DNA of 64,000 nucleotides from contig JAKEKT010000058.1 of assembly GCA_021495925.1 (NCBI GenBank), forward strand, positions 62,001 through 126,000. The letters are read 5' to 3'. Positions 36,715 through 50,455 of the stretch are shown here, in pieces. Made by a program: the position numbers and the translations under genes. The notes under the pieces were generated by a model. That model was given only the letters and a program-made list of their open reading frames with translations. It did no database searches and had not been told where the DNA came from. The DNA is from Diplodia intermedia. Taxonomy: Eukaryota > Ascomycota > Dothideomycetes > Botryosphaeriales > Botryosphaeriaceae. How positions within the stretch are numbered: the stretch's first letter is position 1; each line of letters begins with the position of its first letter.

Positions 36715-37789
36715 TTACAGCTGGATATCGTTGTTAAGGAGCCGGACTTCCTCGCCGGGCTTGAAAGCAGGCAGTCCAATGTACGGGCAGCCGTCGCAGC
36801 GGAAAGCATCTCCCAGAGCGCAGTTGCCGCAGCTTCCAACCTTGCCCTGGACCGTGAAGTCAACCTCGGCCAAGTCGTTTGTGTCCAGTTTCATGGTGTT
36901 GAGAGCCTTGTCAGCTTCCTCCCGCTTGGCCTTGTCTTCCGCTTCGATCTGCTGCGCAAGCCCGCAGGTACAGTCCTTGCACGCCCGTCTCCGCTTGCCG
37001 ACCTTGGGACGACACTCGGGTGCTACCTCCAGATTAGCTACATGTTCAAGGCACCCTGGGACGCAGAATCGGCAACTTACGCGGCATAACAGGCCTCATT
37101 TTATCTTGCTCAGTCAGGAGATCATCCTCGTCGATCAGATCATCGTCGTCGTCATCCTCCCCGGTCACCACAGGCTCGTCGAGATCGTCACTAAAATCCA
37201 CAAAGCCTACTCCTGCGGGTTGCGGAGGCTGCTGCGATATGCTCTTTCGCTTGCCGTTCAGCGGAAGAGGAACAGCCCCATTCTCGGCAATGCTTGTCTT
37301 TTTCTTCCCGAAGCGCAAGGGAACAACTTGTTCGGCGGCTGTGTTGTCCGGCTTCACCATGCCGTCTCCATCTTGGTTTACAAGCCCTGCAAGAATGGCT
37401 TCTGTCTTCTCCGCACCCTCGGCTCCGAACTTGCCGTCCTCGCTGCGGAATTTGCCTCCTGGCCTTAGAGAGTCCACGAGCTTGCTCAGAACCTCGCGTC
37501 CAAGTAGCTTCTGGCTTTCGGTGCGCGTGCCGTCGGCATCGGTCAGGAGAAGAATGACGTCGTAGGTAGAGGTAGGGAGGGTGACGAGGCCTACGACCAG
37601 GCGGTCGAGCATTTGCAAGTCGGTGGTGGAACGGTCATGGTTCTCGAATATGCGGTTGAGCGATTCAGGGTGCGCAGCTATCGAGGGTGGGGCTACGAGC
37701 AGCGTGCGAGAACCGGCAGCGGCTTTGGTGGGGTGAGCGGCGGCCGGGGCGAAATCTGAGGACAGGTCGAGCGTGACGGAGGGCGCCAT
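36715..37789 (-). CDS. DRE2: Fe-S assembly protein Dre2 (anamorsin/CIAPIN1)
   Basis: Electron carrier of the cytosolic iron-sulfur assembly pathway, reduced by Tah18. Exons 37081-37789 and 36715-37022 encode 338 residues. An N-terminal methyltransferase-like domain (about 28-150) is joined by an acidic linker with [14 protein letters not shown] to the Fe-S region. The first cluster motif is C-x10-C-x2-C-x-C in the stretch starting [16 protein letters not shown]. The second is the twin C-x2-C-x7-C-x2-C in [15 protein letters not shown], followed by [13 protein letters not shown]. All cluster cysteines are present and lie in the second exon, which confirms the intron. The gene is tandem with Nup133, 465 bp apart. 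Confidence 0.95.
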
Positions 37790-39149
37790 TTCCGAGGTAT
37801 TCAGGCAAAAACGAGGAGGGACAATGAAAGAACTAGGTCAGGAGGCTGGCAAAATTTATGGTCGGCCCAGGTGGTGAGCGTCGCGTCATAAATCAGACAC
37901 AACTCCGTGGAGAGAGGATCGTTTGTAATCAGCTTTGGCAACGCTTCGGTGGAGCGACGCTGCCCACTGCCAAGAAACTAGCGTGCGGCGGAACTCCAGC
38001 GCGGCAAAATTTCGAGCGCCGTTTCGGCCTCGAAAGCCAGGCACTTGAGCTAGTCTGCAACCAGACTAGCGCCTCACGGGCTTACGCTATGCTCGTTTTG
38101 TGACAGCAGCGCTGGCGCCATCCACAGCATCGAATGCGGGGAAAGCTTGCCCATGAAGCTCTCGCTGCGTCTCCCGCCCTGAAAGACGAGGTGCACCCAG
38201 CCCCCACGCCTGCTTCAGCAATGGAGGCAGGATAGGCATATCAGTGGTTGATCTTCGTCATGGCAACGACGAGCGCGCATCAATTGCGGAAGGTGGCGAG
38301 CCCAGCCAAGGCGGTCAAAATGGATGACGTAAGTTCCCCGGATTAGCATGGAGGCAGGCGCGACTGCCGTCCAGAAGGGTCCAGCACGTCCGCTACCATC
38401 TGCCCTCTGCTGCAGCCTGGCCCGACAGAGCATGTTGACGATAGATTAAGCATGCCAGCAGGACCGGCACGAAGGGTGCCGGTCACGGCATGCTATTGGG
38501 GCGCGCTCGGCCGACATCGCGCGGTTGCTCTGTCTGACGCAGCGCCAAACGGGCCGTTAGAAGACTGGCGATGGCAGTACAGCTGGTGTGAGCTGAGAGG
38601 CGGGGAGGCGCAGTGGGAACTGCGCGATAACTACCCCGCCCCCGGCCTGTCGCAGAGCTGGGCAGCTGCACTCGCATGAGACCTCCGCTTTTCGACACCA
38701 TTCCGTCAACACGCACAGCAATACACCGCACTGTCCCCACGCCCGCTTGCGCAAGACGTGCCGGCCGCATCCGTAGACCCTGCTGCAGGTACGGATTCAT
38801 CACACGCCGCGTGCCTGCCTTGGTGGCTCCACTGTCAGTCGCTGCCACGATTGGTCCGTGCAAGTTCCCAAAGAAAGGGTCACGAGAGCAGAACCCCGTC
38901 GAAGATACATAAGGCATTCCGAAGACAGCTTACCTCTTCTCAACCTCCAGCTTCACTGCTTGATCACCCCTGCCTCGCCGCAACCATCGTCCGCACTACA
39001 CCTTCAATCCCTAGTGAGTCTACCTTCTCTCCGTCCCGTCCGTCCACCACTTGCAACTACTCGTGGCATGACCTAGCTGCACGCTCACACCCTCAATTAA
39101 TTGATTCTAACGGCCAACAAGCTCCTCTAGACCGACCACTGCATTCACA
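37790..39149. other. Divergent intergenic region, Dre2 and Stf2-like genes
   Basis: 1.36 kb separating two start codons. No coding sequence is supported. A CCCCT element (STRE core) occurs near 38967, which would suit stress induction of the hydrophilin gene but is too short to be conclusive. Confidence 0.4.
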
Positions 39150-39725
39150 ATGACTCGCACTCACAAGGCCAACGACCGTGAGCACACGGCCATCGCCCCG
39201 GGCGTCACCCAGGGCGGCCACCAGGAAACCCCTCTGCCTCGTTACTTCGCAAAGCATGGCCACGTCGACTCGGAGCCGAACAAGGTCAAGAAGGACGGCC
39301 ATGGAAAAGCAAACTGGTAAGCGTGTCACTCAATTCCCCATCTCAACGGTTCTGCTCCGTCTTCTGCTATTTTAGGCCACGTCCAGTTAATCTCTTACGT
39401 CAATTTACCCGCCTCTGCATACTGTGCGACGTTGCCTAAAGCTACGATACTGACAGTCCGTTCTAGGGGACGTGAAGGCGATGAGCTCGAGGACTACGAC
39501 TACAAGTTGACAAACCCCCGTCGCCGTTCCAACAGCATGACTGCCCACAACATGAAGGACTTCAAGACCAAGTTCGAGACTATCGAGGCTGAGCCCGTCT
39601 TCGAGGAGGAGCTTCACGGTCCGCGCCTCGAGGACCACGTCGATCTTGAGAAGATGTCGACAAGCGACAGTAGCAACACCGAGGGTAGCGTGCAGGAGGA
39701 GGACTCGGCCCACAAGAAGGCCTAA
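39150..39725 (+). CDS. STF2: Stf2-like hydrophilin (ATPase-stabilising factor family)
   Basis: Small, very hydrophilic protein resembling yeast Stf2 and Tma10, linked to stabilisation of inhibited mitochondrial F1F0-ATPase and to desiccation tolerance. Exons 39150-39316 and 39467-39725 encode 141 residues. Signature features are the MTRT start, a PRYFAKHGHVDSEPNKVKK block and the GKANWGREGDELED block that spans the intron (150 nt, phase 2). The family core of about 80 residues is followed by a fungal-specific acidic tail. No membrane segment or signal peptide. Assignment to the family is good; its biochemical role in moulds is not established from sequence. Confidence 0.8.
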
Positions 39726-41030
39726 ATTACGAGTTTATCTGCTTTGCGGCAGTGGGAAATGCGTGGTAGTGGTGTAACTCTGGCTTTGGCCCATGCGATT
39801 CTCGGATGGCTCCGGATATGGCTGCAGGAGCGTTTGCTGCTACTGCGATGACTCTTACAGAAAGGATCACAAGCTGACGATGTGATCTGGGGGTTTCCAT
39901 GAGCCGAATTATTCTCTGGTTGTTTTGCTACCTTTTCTCATTTCTTTGCTCAAGGAGGCGACATGTACAACAGTTCGCTTTGAACAGTGACGAATGAATG
40001 AACGTCTGGGTTTTCTCAACCTTGCCATGTCTGAGGATGCGCTACCGTTACCCCACTCTTCGACATATGCTACGTCTCAACAACAGTCCGTGCACATCCC
40101 TTGTATACATTCCAGACGATTCTACCGACATTCCATCTTCTCCTTGTGGCAGAGCCCACCAAAAGTGACGTTATTAGCCTTCCAAAGGTAAAGCCCGATG
40201 GGATTGGGCGCAAGGCCCAAGGCCACACAGATAGAAGCACGTCGAAGTTCAAAGGAAGGCACCAATACTTCTTTCCATATTAGGCAATCTTTCAACGCTT
40301 CCATGTTAGTTGACAAGCTTGAGGCTACAACCCAAGCAAATGACAGCATAAGCCAGAAAGTCATTCATCCACACCTAATTGCTCAGCACTTTCCCGAACG
40401 TTTGTGTCTCGTGGAAGCGAATAAACCGAGTCCTTGACTGCGCGCCCTCAAAAAAGGGTCAAGGAGACACATGTCATGACCTCTCTCGATTCTGGGGCGA
40501 GATCCCTTCTTCCCCCTTTCCGTTCAAAGTGCGGTAGAAATATCCTGTGATGGATGCTCGTTCGCGGTTCAATTCTCATCATGACGAGCAGCTGCAGGCA
40601 TATGAAAATTCACGCCCAAGCTCCCGTGCAGCCAATACAGCAAATGCTTCAAGTATTCATCGAAGAACTGGCCCAAGATCTCCTGCCGAAAGATTATTAA
40701 GTTTCCATTGTTTTTTTTTAAAAAAAAAAAAAGAAGCAATGCGCCGATTTCGTCTGTTGAGACCTTTCACTAACATACCCTCCCCCCCCTCTCTCTCAAA
40801 AAATACGCTCAATGGGCTCTACAAGAACCGTCTTCTCAATCGCGCGCACAATCATCAGTAAGATTCGTACAACACGTTTCTTCATCATCAGCACACCCGC
40901 CGTCCTGATTCATGATCGCAAATCATCGTCTTCGTGATCATCATAATCATCATCATCATCGTCATGATTTCATCACCATGATAACCACAATCATAATCTT
41001 TTTCCCCCTTCATCCATCCCCATCCCATCC
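39726..41030. other. Intergenic region between convergent genes
   Basis: Holds 3' flanks of the Stf2-like and Axl2-like genes. Features are a T9A13 run at 40711-40732 and a CAT-rich tract near 40939-40968. No gene seen. Confidence 0.5.
40711..40732. repeat. T9A13 homopolymer junction
   Basis: Nine T immediately followed by thirteen A, a potential hairpin and poly(A)-signal-like region between convergent genes; such runs are also prone to assembly error. Confidence 0.8.
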
Positions 41031-44000
41031 TCACAAAAAGGCCTCGTTCCCCGCCACGCTACTCTCCCTCGTCTTCGTACCTCTCTCTTCACTTTTGCTC
41101 GGTATCGGCGGCGGCGGCGGCGGACTACTGAGGGCAACATTCTCGCTGCTGCCGCCCAGCATCATCCTCTGCCCGCGCATGCTGCTGAAGCGCGTCGGGC
41201 TGCTCTCGACGCTGACGGGCCGGCGCGCCTTGCCTTCGGGGACGAAGAAGATGCGGTCGTCGTCGCCGAGGGCGCTGCTGCCGAGGCCGTGTATGTTGGA
41301 GGTTGTGGGGTCGGCCGTGGCGGGTGGGGGGCGGAGGTGGGTTTGGTGGTGGTGGTGGTGGTAGTGGTGGTTCTTCGTCTTCGATGGAGAGGAGGAGGAG
41401 GAGGGTGATGGGGGAGGAGGCGGGAGGACGGAGGGCGGTTGATGATGATGGTGTTGCTGCTGCTGCCGCCGGGAGGATGAAGGGGCGAGGAAGTTCGATT
41501 TGGCGCCGACGCTGCTGATCGTGCTGAGGGGGATGCGGCTATCGGCGACGACGGGGGCATGCGAAGGCGAGGTGGGAGCGGTGGTGGCCATCCACTCTTC
41601 CTCCTCCTCCTCCTCCTGCTGCTGCTGCTCCTCCATCGTCCCCGGCGCCTCCGCCCCAACGCCCGTGTCTCCGCCCATCGCCGCCGCTTCCTTGCCCTCC
41701 CGCCGCTGCCGATCCATGAAGCCGAACCTCGACCCGGCACCGGGACCGACCCCGGCACCGCTCCCGTTCCCACTTCGCCTCCTCCTCTCCCTCCTCTCCT
41801 TCTCCCTGTCCCTCTTCTCCCTCCTTCCACCACCGCCACCGATCCCACCGCTCTCCCTACTCCCCGCCCTGTTGCTGAACCTCCCGCTCGCCGACTTCCC
41901 CAACATCCCTATCCCCGTCCCCGTCACCGCCATCTGATGCCTCCCCCGATTGATGATGCTATCCCGCTGCCTCAACTGCTGGCGCACCGCCGCGCTGAGT
42001 CCACCCTTCGCAACACTGCCACCACCACCATCGCCGAAAATACTACTGTTGCGCCGCTGCTGACTCGCCCTCCCCGAGCCCCTCAGCAGAGCGGCCGCTT
42101 GGTTGAGGTCGTCGCCTGCTTCGATCATCATGGTCGAAGAAGGGCGGCTGCCGGGCCGTTGTTGCCCGTCATCGCCGCCGCCGTCGTTGTCATTTCTGCG
42201 GACGTGGCGGGGGGAAATGATGGTGGCGAGGTCGGCGAGGGAGGGTTTTGTGGGCCGGTAGTGGGTGGGGGTGGTGGGGAGAGGTGGTATCGGCGATGCC
42301 GGGGGTTTTTTGGTCGGGGAGGAAGGCGACGAGGAGGAGGCGTTGCTGGCGGCGGAGGAGGCGGAGCGGTTGCGGCGGTGGAAGGGGCTGGTTGTGATGT
42401 TTGACTTGAAGGATTGGGATGGGGAGGGGGGTGTGCGGCGGGAGGCGAGGTCGTGGTGGTGGGTGTTTTCCTTGCTGGAGGAGGGGGATAGGGGGCTGGT
42501 GGGGTCGGAGCGGTGGTGGGGGGCGGGTGTTGGCGAGGATGGCGAGGATGGCGAGGACGGCTGCTGCTTCTTGACTCTGAGCGCCGAGGGACTGAGCGGC
42601 GAGGTCATGAAGGCTGGCGGACGGGTGGCGTCGCCTCCGCTCGAGCCGCTCTGGCCGTCGCTCGAGGTGGGAGGCCGCATGAGGTCTGCCGGGTCGTCGA
42701 TGTCCATTGGGTCGCCTTCGTGGTCAACGGGGGAGCGCCCGCTGCTGTACTCGTCGCGCTCCTCGGTGCCGGTGCCCTCGGTTGTGGTGTAGGCGCTGTC
42801 GCTCAAGCCGGACAGGACCATGCTGCTCCTCGGGCTCTCCGTCGGTGCATTGCCCGTCAGCGGTCCGATGGTGGCACCGTGATTGTTTGTGCTTCTCCAC
42901 CGACTAGACGTATCGGCGGCGGCGGCGGCACCGCCCGAGGAGGACTCGGAGTAGGCGCGGGCGGTGCGTCCCGTCCCGGTGCGCTTGCGACGCAGGCTTC
43001 CCGGGAACTGCGGCCGTTCTTCTGAGGTGGCCCCTGCCGTCGTGGAACGCGGTCCATAGTAGGAGGAGGGCGACAGTGTTCGGCCCGCGGCGTACTCCCC
43101 GCCGTCACCGGAGCCGAGGGAGTCGGCGAGCGTGCCGATCATCGAGGGACGTTGGCTGGAGGAGCCGCGGGACGAACTGTGGGCGGCGAAGAATGGAGAG
43201 TGGCTCACGGCCCGGTTGCGGATGTAGCTTTGGCGTCTTTCGTCAAGCGGCCGGGTGTCGGCCAAGATGGTGCTGTTGTCTGCCATGGGCGACCCGGGCA
43301 CGATCCGGACGCTCTTGCGATTCTCGGCATTGGAGTAGCGGTTGGCCGTGGTGCAGGGTGAGGGCGGCGGTGCTGGGAACTGTGAGGCCGTCGGAGAAAG
43401 CAGGCCGTTGGAGAGCATGTCTGTTGAGAGGGTGCTGAACGAGCTGTAGCTTTCGGCGCCTCGAGAGGAGAAGCGGCGTGTCGGCGAGCCGAACGAAGTC
43501 CTCCCATGGCCTAGGCCGTGGAGTCGGCGTCTTGCTGGCAGCCCTACGCTCCGTCGTCCGTAGCTATCCTGCGAGTCTCGATGTACCCTGAACGATCTCC
43601 TCGAACGACGGCCTCGGGCGGGAGAGTCTTCCAGTGGCCTTGAGCTTGACCCGGCCCCGCGAGACGTGGGTGGAGAACGTATAGCGCCGGCCGCAACGGT
43701 CCAATCACCAGACTGAATGGCGCTGTGGAGGACTTGGCTGTCGGCCTCACCAATCGAAGTGGTTTGCGACGGTCGGTAGCTGTGGCGAATGCGCCTCTTA
43801 TCTATCGTGGCCTTCTTCAACGGAGAAGGGACGCCGATCTGTGGTGGTAGTGTTTCCGTCCGTCTGACGGTGCCTTCCCCCTTCTCCACATCCCCGTCTC
43901 GGATGAAGGTGGCGTCTCCCATCTGCCACTCCAGTTCATCGGGATAGGTCGGTCTCGAGATCTCCTCCTTCCTCCGGGCTGGTGAACTCGGTCTTCCCGG

Positions 44001-45446
44001 GCGCCTGCTACGCCTGTAAAGAAGGAAGCCCAAGACCAGGGCGATGATGGCCACAACTATGCAAACGACTGACACTGCAATAACGGCACCGTTGTTCGTT
44101 GCCTCGCGGTGCGGAGAGAGGTTGGCCGACGACGTCTCCGAGGCCTCCGCAGTTGTGCTCGCATTGGACGTGGCCGATGTAGAGCGCGGGTTGGTCCCGT
44201 TGGAGCCAGTTGCAGCCGCGGGTTTGACCACGATGTCGAAAGAACCCGTGTCGCTCTGTGATCCGTCGGCTGTGGTAAGCTTGATGCTTCCGTGCACTGT
44301 TTCCGGTGATGCAGAAGACGGAATCTCTCCGGAGATGGTGAATGAAGTCTGGTTGAAGTGGAGCCACTGTGCTGCTGAGCCTAGATCAACCTCGACTTGA
44401 AGCCCGGGTTGCTGCGCCACCACATTGCTGAGGTCAAACTTCGCATCCTCTCCGATGACTGCGTTCAAATTGCCAACAGCACTCCGGAGCAACCCTGAGG
44501 CTCGTGTGAGCAGTACAGTTGTATTGGCAACATCTCCGAATTTGTCCCTGACGGTGATAGTAAAGCTGGTCGAGTTCACGTCCTGCGGCGCGGTACCGCT
44601 AACGTCAAGCGTCTTCGGATCAAAGGAAAGCCAGTTGGGCAGGGTAGACGTCGCGTTCTCAAAGTCCGAGTCGGCTAGAGCCGCCCCGTCGAGGGAAAGC
44701 TGGCTGCGGAAATCCGTGACACTGACGGCTGATCCGGGAGTCACGTTGACAGTTTGCTCCACATTGTTGAAGATTAGCTGGTGGGCGCTGACAGAGAGAG
44801 TGAAGATCAGAGAAGCGCCAGCAAATCCTATGACGTCCGATGCGACCAACATCAGGTCCACTGTCTGCGGGGATGCGCTGCTTGTGCCCGAGAAGACCAT
44901 GGAGCCCGGATTGAAGCTAACCCAAGACGGCAATGGGGACCGGTCGCTCAAGGTGGCGTAATAGGTCAGATCCGCCGTGGCCGACGAGGCAAAGGTGTCG
45001 GTGGGGAATTGGATGCTGAACTGTTGGGACGGTTGGAGCGACAGGCTTTGCGGGCCCGCGAGCTTCCCGGCCTTTGATAGGGAATCCGCGATGTCGATGT
45101 TCAACTTGGGCGCGGCGTCGGCCGACACTATAAGAGTTGCCTGCATGGGCGTTGATCCCGTGGAATCCTCGGCGATGATCGTAAATGACGGGGCTCCGAC
45201 ATCCTTTTCGGTGGGTGTACCGTACAGTCTCCGATTGGGCGAGTCTAACGAGAGCCATGCGGGAGATCCGGACAGGCTGTACTCGACCGCTCCCGACCCG
45301 GCCGTGAACGTTCCGGAAGAAAAGTAGAAGTCGAATGGTTGCGACACGCGGGCAACCGGCGGCACCTGCGAATTGAGCGGGAACGACACCGTCGGAGCTG
45401 CTGCTGCCGCCGCCGCGAGCAGCAGAATTAGGATGAACAGCAGCAT
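41031..45446 (-). CDS. AXL2: Axl2-like cadherin-domain plasma-membrane protein
   Basis: Intronless gene for a type I membrane protein of 1471 residues. Signal peptide at about 1-22 (MLLFILILLLAAAAAAAP), then four dystroglycan-type cadherin-like repeats recognisable by SPAWLSLDSPNRRLYGTP, PSWVSFNPGSMVFSGT, PNWLSFDPKTLDVSGTAP and QWLHFNQTSFTISGEIP. A Ser/Thr-rich juxtamembrane stretch precedes the TM segment at about 448-473 (AVIAVSVVCIVVAIIALVL), then RRSRR. The cytoplasmic part of about 1000 residues is Ser/Arg-rich with long low-complexity tracts (His, Gln/Glu, Gly, Pro). Yeast Axl2 marks the axial bud site; in moulds the homologue acts in conidiation and septation. The start was set at ATG 45446 because it begins the signal peptide; the frame is open further upstream without another ATG. 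Confidence 0.87.
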   Translation of the reverse strand: MLLFILILLLAAAAAAAPTVSFPLNSQVPPVARVSQPFDFYFSSGTFTAGSGAVEYSLSGSPAWLSLDSPNRRLYGTPTEKDVGAPSFTIIAEDSTGSTPMQATLIVSADAAPKLNIDIADSLSKAGKLAGPQSLSLQPSQQFSIQFPTDTFASSATADLTYYATLSDRSPLPSWVSFNPGSMVFSGTSSASPQTVDLMLVASDVIGFAGASLIFTLSVSAHQLIFNNVEQTVNVTPGSAVSVTDFRSQLSLDGAALADSDFENATSTLPNWLSFDPKTLDVSGTAPQDVNSTSFTITVRDKFGDVANTTVLLTRASGLLRSAVGNLNAVIGEDAKFDLSNVVAQQPGLQVEVDLGSAAQWLHFNQTSFTISGEIPSSASPETVHGSIKLTTADGSQSDTGSFDIVVKPAAATGSNGTNPRSTSATSNASTTAEASETSSANLSPHREATNNGAVIAVSVVCIVVAIIALVLGFLLYRRSRRPGRPSSPARRKEEISRPTYPDELEWQMGDATFIRDGDVEKGEGTVRRTETLPPQIGVPSPLKKATIDKRRIRHSYRPSQTTSIGEADSQVLHSAIQSGDWTVAAGAIRSPPTSRGAGSSSRPLEDSPARGRRSRRSFRVHRDSQDSYGRRSVGLPARRRLHGLGHGRTSFGSPTRRFSSRGAESYSSFSTLSTDMLSNGLLSPTASQFPAPPPSPCTTANRYSNAENRKSVRIVPGSPMADNSTILADTRPLDERRQSYIRNRAVSHSPFFAAHSSSRGSSSQRPSMIGTLADSLGSGDGGEYAAGRTLSPSSYYGPRSTTAGATSEERPQFPGSLRRKRTGTGRTARAYSESSSGGAAAAADTSSRWRSTNNHGATIGPLTGNAPTESPRSSMVLSGLSDSAYTTTEGTGTEERDEYSSGRSPVDHEGDPMDIDDPADLMRPPTSSDGQSGSSGGDATRPPAFMTSPLSPSALRVKKQQPSSPSSPSSPTPAPHHRSDPTSPLSPSSSKENTHHHDLASRRTPPSPSQSFKSNITTSPFHRRNRSASSAASNASSSSPSSPTKKPPASPIPPLPTTPTHYRPTKPSLADLATIISPRHVRRNDNDGGGDDGQQRPGSRPSSTMMIEAGDDLNQAAALLRGSGRASQQRRNSSIFGDGGGGSVAKGGLSAAVRQQLRQRDSIINRGRHQMAVTGTGIGMLGKSASGRFSNRAGSRESGGIGGGGGRREKRDREKERRERRRRSGNGSGAGVGPGAGSRFGFMDRQRREGKEAAAMGGDTGVGAEAPGTMEEQQQQEEEEEEEWMATTAPTSPSHAPVVADSRIPLSTISSVGAKSNFLAPSSSRRQQQQHHHHQPPSVLPPPPPSPSSSSSPSKTKNHHYHHHHHQTHLRPPPATADPTTSNIHGLGSSALGDDDRIFFVPEGKARRPVSVESSPTRFSSMRGQRMMLGGSSENVALSSPPPPPPIPSKSEERGTKTRESSVAGNEAFL

Positions 45447-46553
45447 GCCGACGCCCTCGCACTGTTGGGAAGCAACAGCCCTTGAAGTCGATGAGGAGAA
45501 CAGAAAGTCGGAGTCAGAAGGAGAGGCGAAAAAAATGGTGCGCCCGTCAGCGAACCTCTCGCGGCTACAGTCAGAGGCCAGCTTGCGCGGCAAGACATCC
45601 GTGGCGGGGGTTAGACATGCTGATGGAAGAGGCAAACACACGCGCTGAAACGCGTCCAGCGCGTCCTGGCGTCAAGCCCTTGCGTAGCCATATTGTCAAG
45701 TGGCTATGGTGGTTGAGCTTCCAGGAATGCGGGCCGAGACGAGGTCGAAGGGCTGGGGGAATGCTTCCGGCAAGGGGTGGCGAATGATCGTGCTTCCCTC
45801 CAACCCAGCCACAGGGCAGTATCTCTCATTCTTGGTCTGAGATTATGTGGTATTTCGACTTAATCTCGGCCCCCCAGTGGCTCGTGAGGTGAGCCTACCT
45901 CGAACCTCATTAAGTGGATAGTATTGCAAACTTCCGCTCCGAGGAAAAAATCCAGATCCTGCATGGAAATCTTAGTAACGGCCTGCCCTCCGTAAGCCCG
46001 AACACGCCAAGTTCCGTGAGCTCCAAGTGGCTTGCGCTGGAGGGGGGACATAGAACGCCGACTAAGAAGAGACGAGTAGCATGCGCCGCCATGCCCAAGC
46101 ATTAAGCGACACCAAAAGATTGGCTGGTTGAATGACTTCTCCCTGAAGTTGAGGCTGGTGCTTGGCCAGCACGTAGGTGAAAGAGATGCGAGCCTCCCTG
46201 TCGTGAATTGCCTTTTTCGCCCATTTCCGAGACATCAGGAACGCTTGAGCTCCCTGGCTGGTAGAGTTGCGACCGAAGGGTGGGAGCGACAAGCAAAGGA
46301 AAATCGTGCACGAACACCTGCTTGGCACATGGCGTCAGTTGGCTGATTGTACCACTTCAACCCTTCCTTCACTACAACTCGCCAGAGACAAACTTGTCTA
46401 AATTTGGCCGTCCACGCATCGAGGCTTTTTCTTCAGGCGGTTCGAGGTGCACTTTGTACGCTTTGTCTGGACTTGTCCGAGAGTACAAGAAATACTGCCA
46501 TTCGTCTGCTCTCCTTCTTTCGGGATATCATCTACATCGGATCTCCTCTACAT
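45447..46553. other. Intergenic region between tandem minus-strand genes
   Basis: Promoter and leader of the Axl2-like gene and 3' flank of glutathione reductase; no supported gene. Confidence 0.5.
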
Positions 46554-48622
<2,069 letters not shown>

Positions 48623-49082
48623 ATGGGTGGCCGCCAGTCCGTCCCGCGCGGGCCCGACGCGCTCAATGAGACGTCGCGGCCGACACGCCCGCCGGGCTCC
48701 TTCAAGTTCAACGGCAGGGTCAGCGCCCACCTCTCTTCGCTGATCGCGACGTGTTGCTGATGCGCACCCGTAGACCATGATGGCTCCGCTCGCCGCCGTG
48801 ACCATGGCCGGCCTCCTCTTCGTCTACACTCGCACCTCGATCCGCGCCGCAAAGCTCAACGCTCAGAAGCACCGGGAGGCAGACGGCGGCCAGATTAGCT
48901 GGAAGAACGAGTCGCTTCGTCGCCACGGCCAGGCCGACCAAGTCTCCGAATCATCAATGCTGAAGGAAGCCCTGTTTAGCAAGGAGAAGGTTAGGTCTAG
49001 TAGGGAATCCCATGCCTCGCACGGAGAGAAGTCGACCGACGAAGAGGCTTTGGAGAGGGCCAAACTCGAAAGGCGAGGATAA
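48623..49082 (+). CDS. Small single-TM protein, conserved-looking but unnamed
   Basis: Exons 48623-48718 and 48774-49082, joined in phase 0 across a 55-nt intron, encode 134 residues. The first exon is Pro/Arg-rich with a myristoylation-like MGGRQS start. A hydrophobic segment follows directly after the junction (MMAPLAAVTMAGLLFVYT), then a charged, helical Glu/Lys/Ser-rich tail. I do not recognise the family. The layout, a short basic N-terminus, one TM segment and a charged tail, suits a small mitochondrial or ER tail-exposed protein, but location is a guess. The model is supported by good splice signals and a sensible TM segment formed entirely within exon 2. Confidence 0.65.
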
Positions 49083-50455
49083 AAATGGTCGAATAAGAAG
49101 ATAGGAATTGCGTAGGTTCGGCCTCGGCAGGCGTTATGGCTGGCATGCGCTGAACGCGGTTTTACCTGCGGGGAGAAGGAACACTCAATCAGGAAAAAGT
49201 ATTGAAAGTTGCGCCAAATGGCACGAATGCTATCGGCCAATCCGCTTTGCTTGCACCCCAGTCCGGCTGGATTAGCACCAGAAAGGGACCTCTACCGTCA
49301 CCGTGGTTTCTCACAATCACTCTGGGCGAGTACCTTTGGTGGTATATTAGGAGGACAACCAACTTCAACAACAGGGACGTGGTAGGTTGGTGCGAATCTT
49401 TCTCTTGCCTTTTATCGGAGGAAGAGGCCCACCCGCCACATATTGTGCCCGCAGTCTTTGGAATTATTCTTCTCGATTGGGGAGCTCGTCTCTTTGGTCA
49501 AATCACCATGATCTTATCTTTTACGCCTTCCTACTCGGGCTCAAATCAAACTCGCTCAGTACGTTTCGCACTTTTTGTGCTCACCCAAGTGTAATACATT
49601 TGCAAAGGGAGCTCTAGTATAGCGTCGTCGCTCTGAGAAATTGTGGGAGGATCATCTTGTGATCACTCGAGCGACCAACAATGACCAGTGCAGATAGCAA
49701 TTCTTCAGGGAAACTCTGCATCGACCGGTGGAGAAAGGCAAGTATCAGGGCATCATTACAAGTTTCCGAGCTGGGATCACAAAGCAAGGGCTCATACAGG
49801 CCATTGTTTGGCGTCATGCCAGCAACATGAGATCCTCGAATTGCAATTGGGATCCACCCTGTCATGTTCTCAAGTCGTTAGCCCGGCAACCAGAAACTGT
49901 CCATCCCTGGATGCAACACTTTGCGCATCACGGGACGGCTCGTGCAACATCCAGAAAACAACGTCGGAAACCCTCCCAAACATCCTGAAATTCGTAGCCC
50001 AAGGATTTGAGTTATCCCACGCCACTGATATAAACTCTCCTCGATCTGGATTGATTGATCCCGAGATGTCTTCCGGTGTAACTGGAACTCGTCCACTGCG
50101 AAAGGCCACTCTTCTGTACATCCGCTCCGGTAGCACGTAACTGAAACACTTCAGATACCACCATAAAAGCCATTGCCCGTCTCCAGCCTGGCGGGTGTGC
50201 TCCGAGCTTCTTGTGACTCGGACTAATGACCAACTATTCCCAGTTCCCTGTTCGCCAAGCGAGCACGATGGACTTCATGGACTGATTGACACTTACGATA
50301 GTGGCAAGGTCACTTGGCCGGGTCCCATGAGGCTGGGTGTCGAGGTGTATTTAGCTCATGCGCAACGGCTTCAATAGATATATGGCTCGGCTGCCGGCTT
50401 CCTGCGTTTTCCATCCCCATCCTCCTACCCCGAGCCTCTGCCCTCAACAGCAAAA
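49083..50455. other. Intergenic region with fragments of unclear origin
   Basis: AT content rises here. Two minus-strand open frames, 49870-50136 and 49614-49865, follow one another in different frames and have ordinary amino-acid composition, so they could be remnants of a decayed gene or exons of an unmodelled one. No domain is recognised. A weak hydrophobic + strand frame lies at 49202-49594. Confidence 0.35.
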
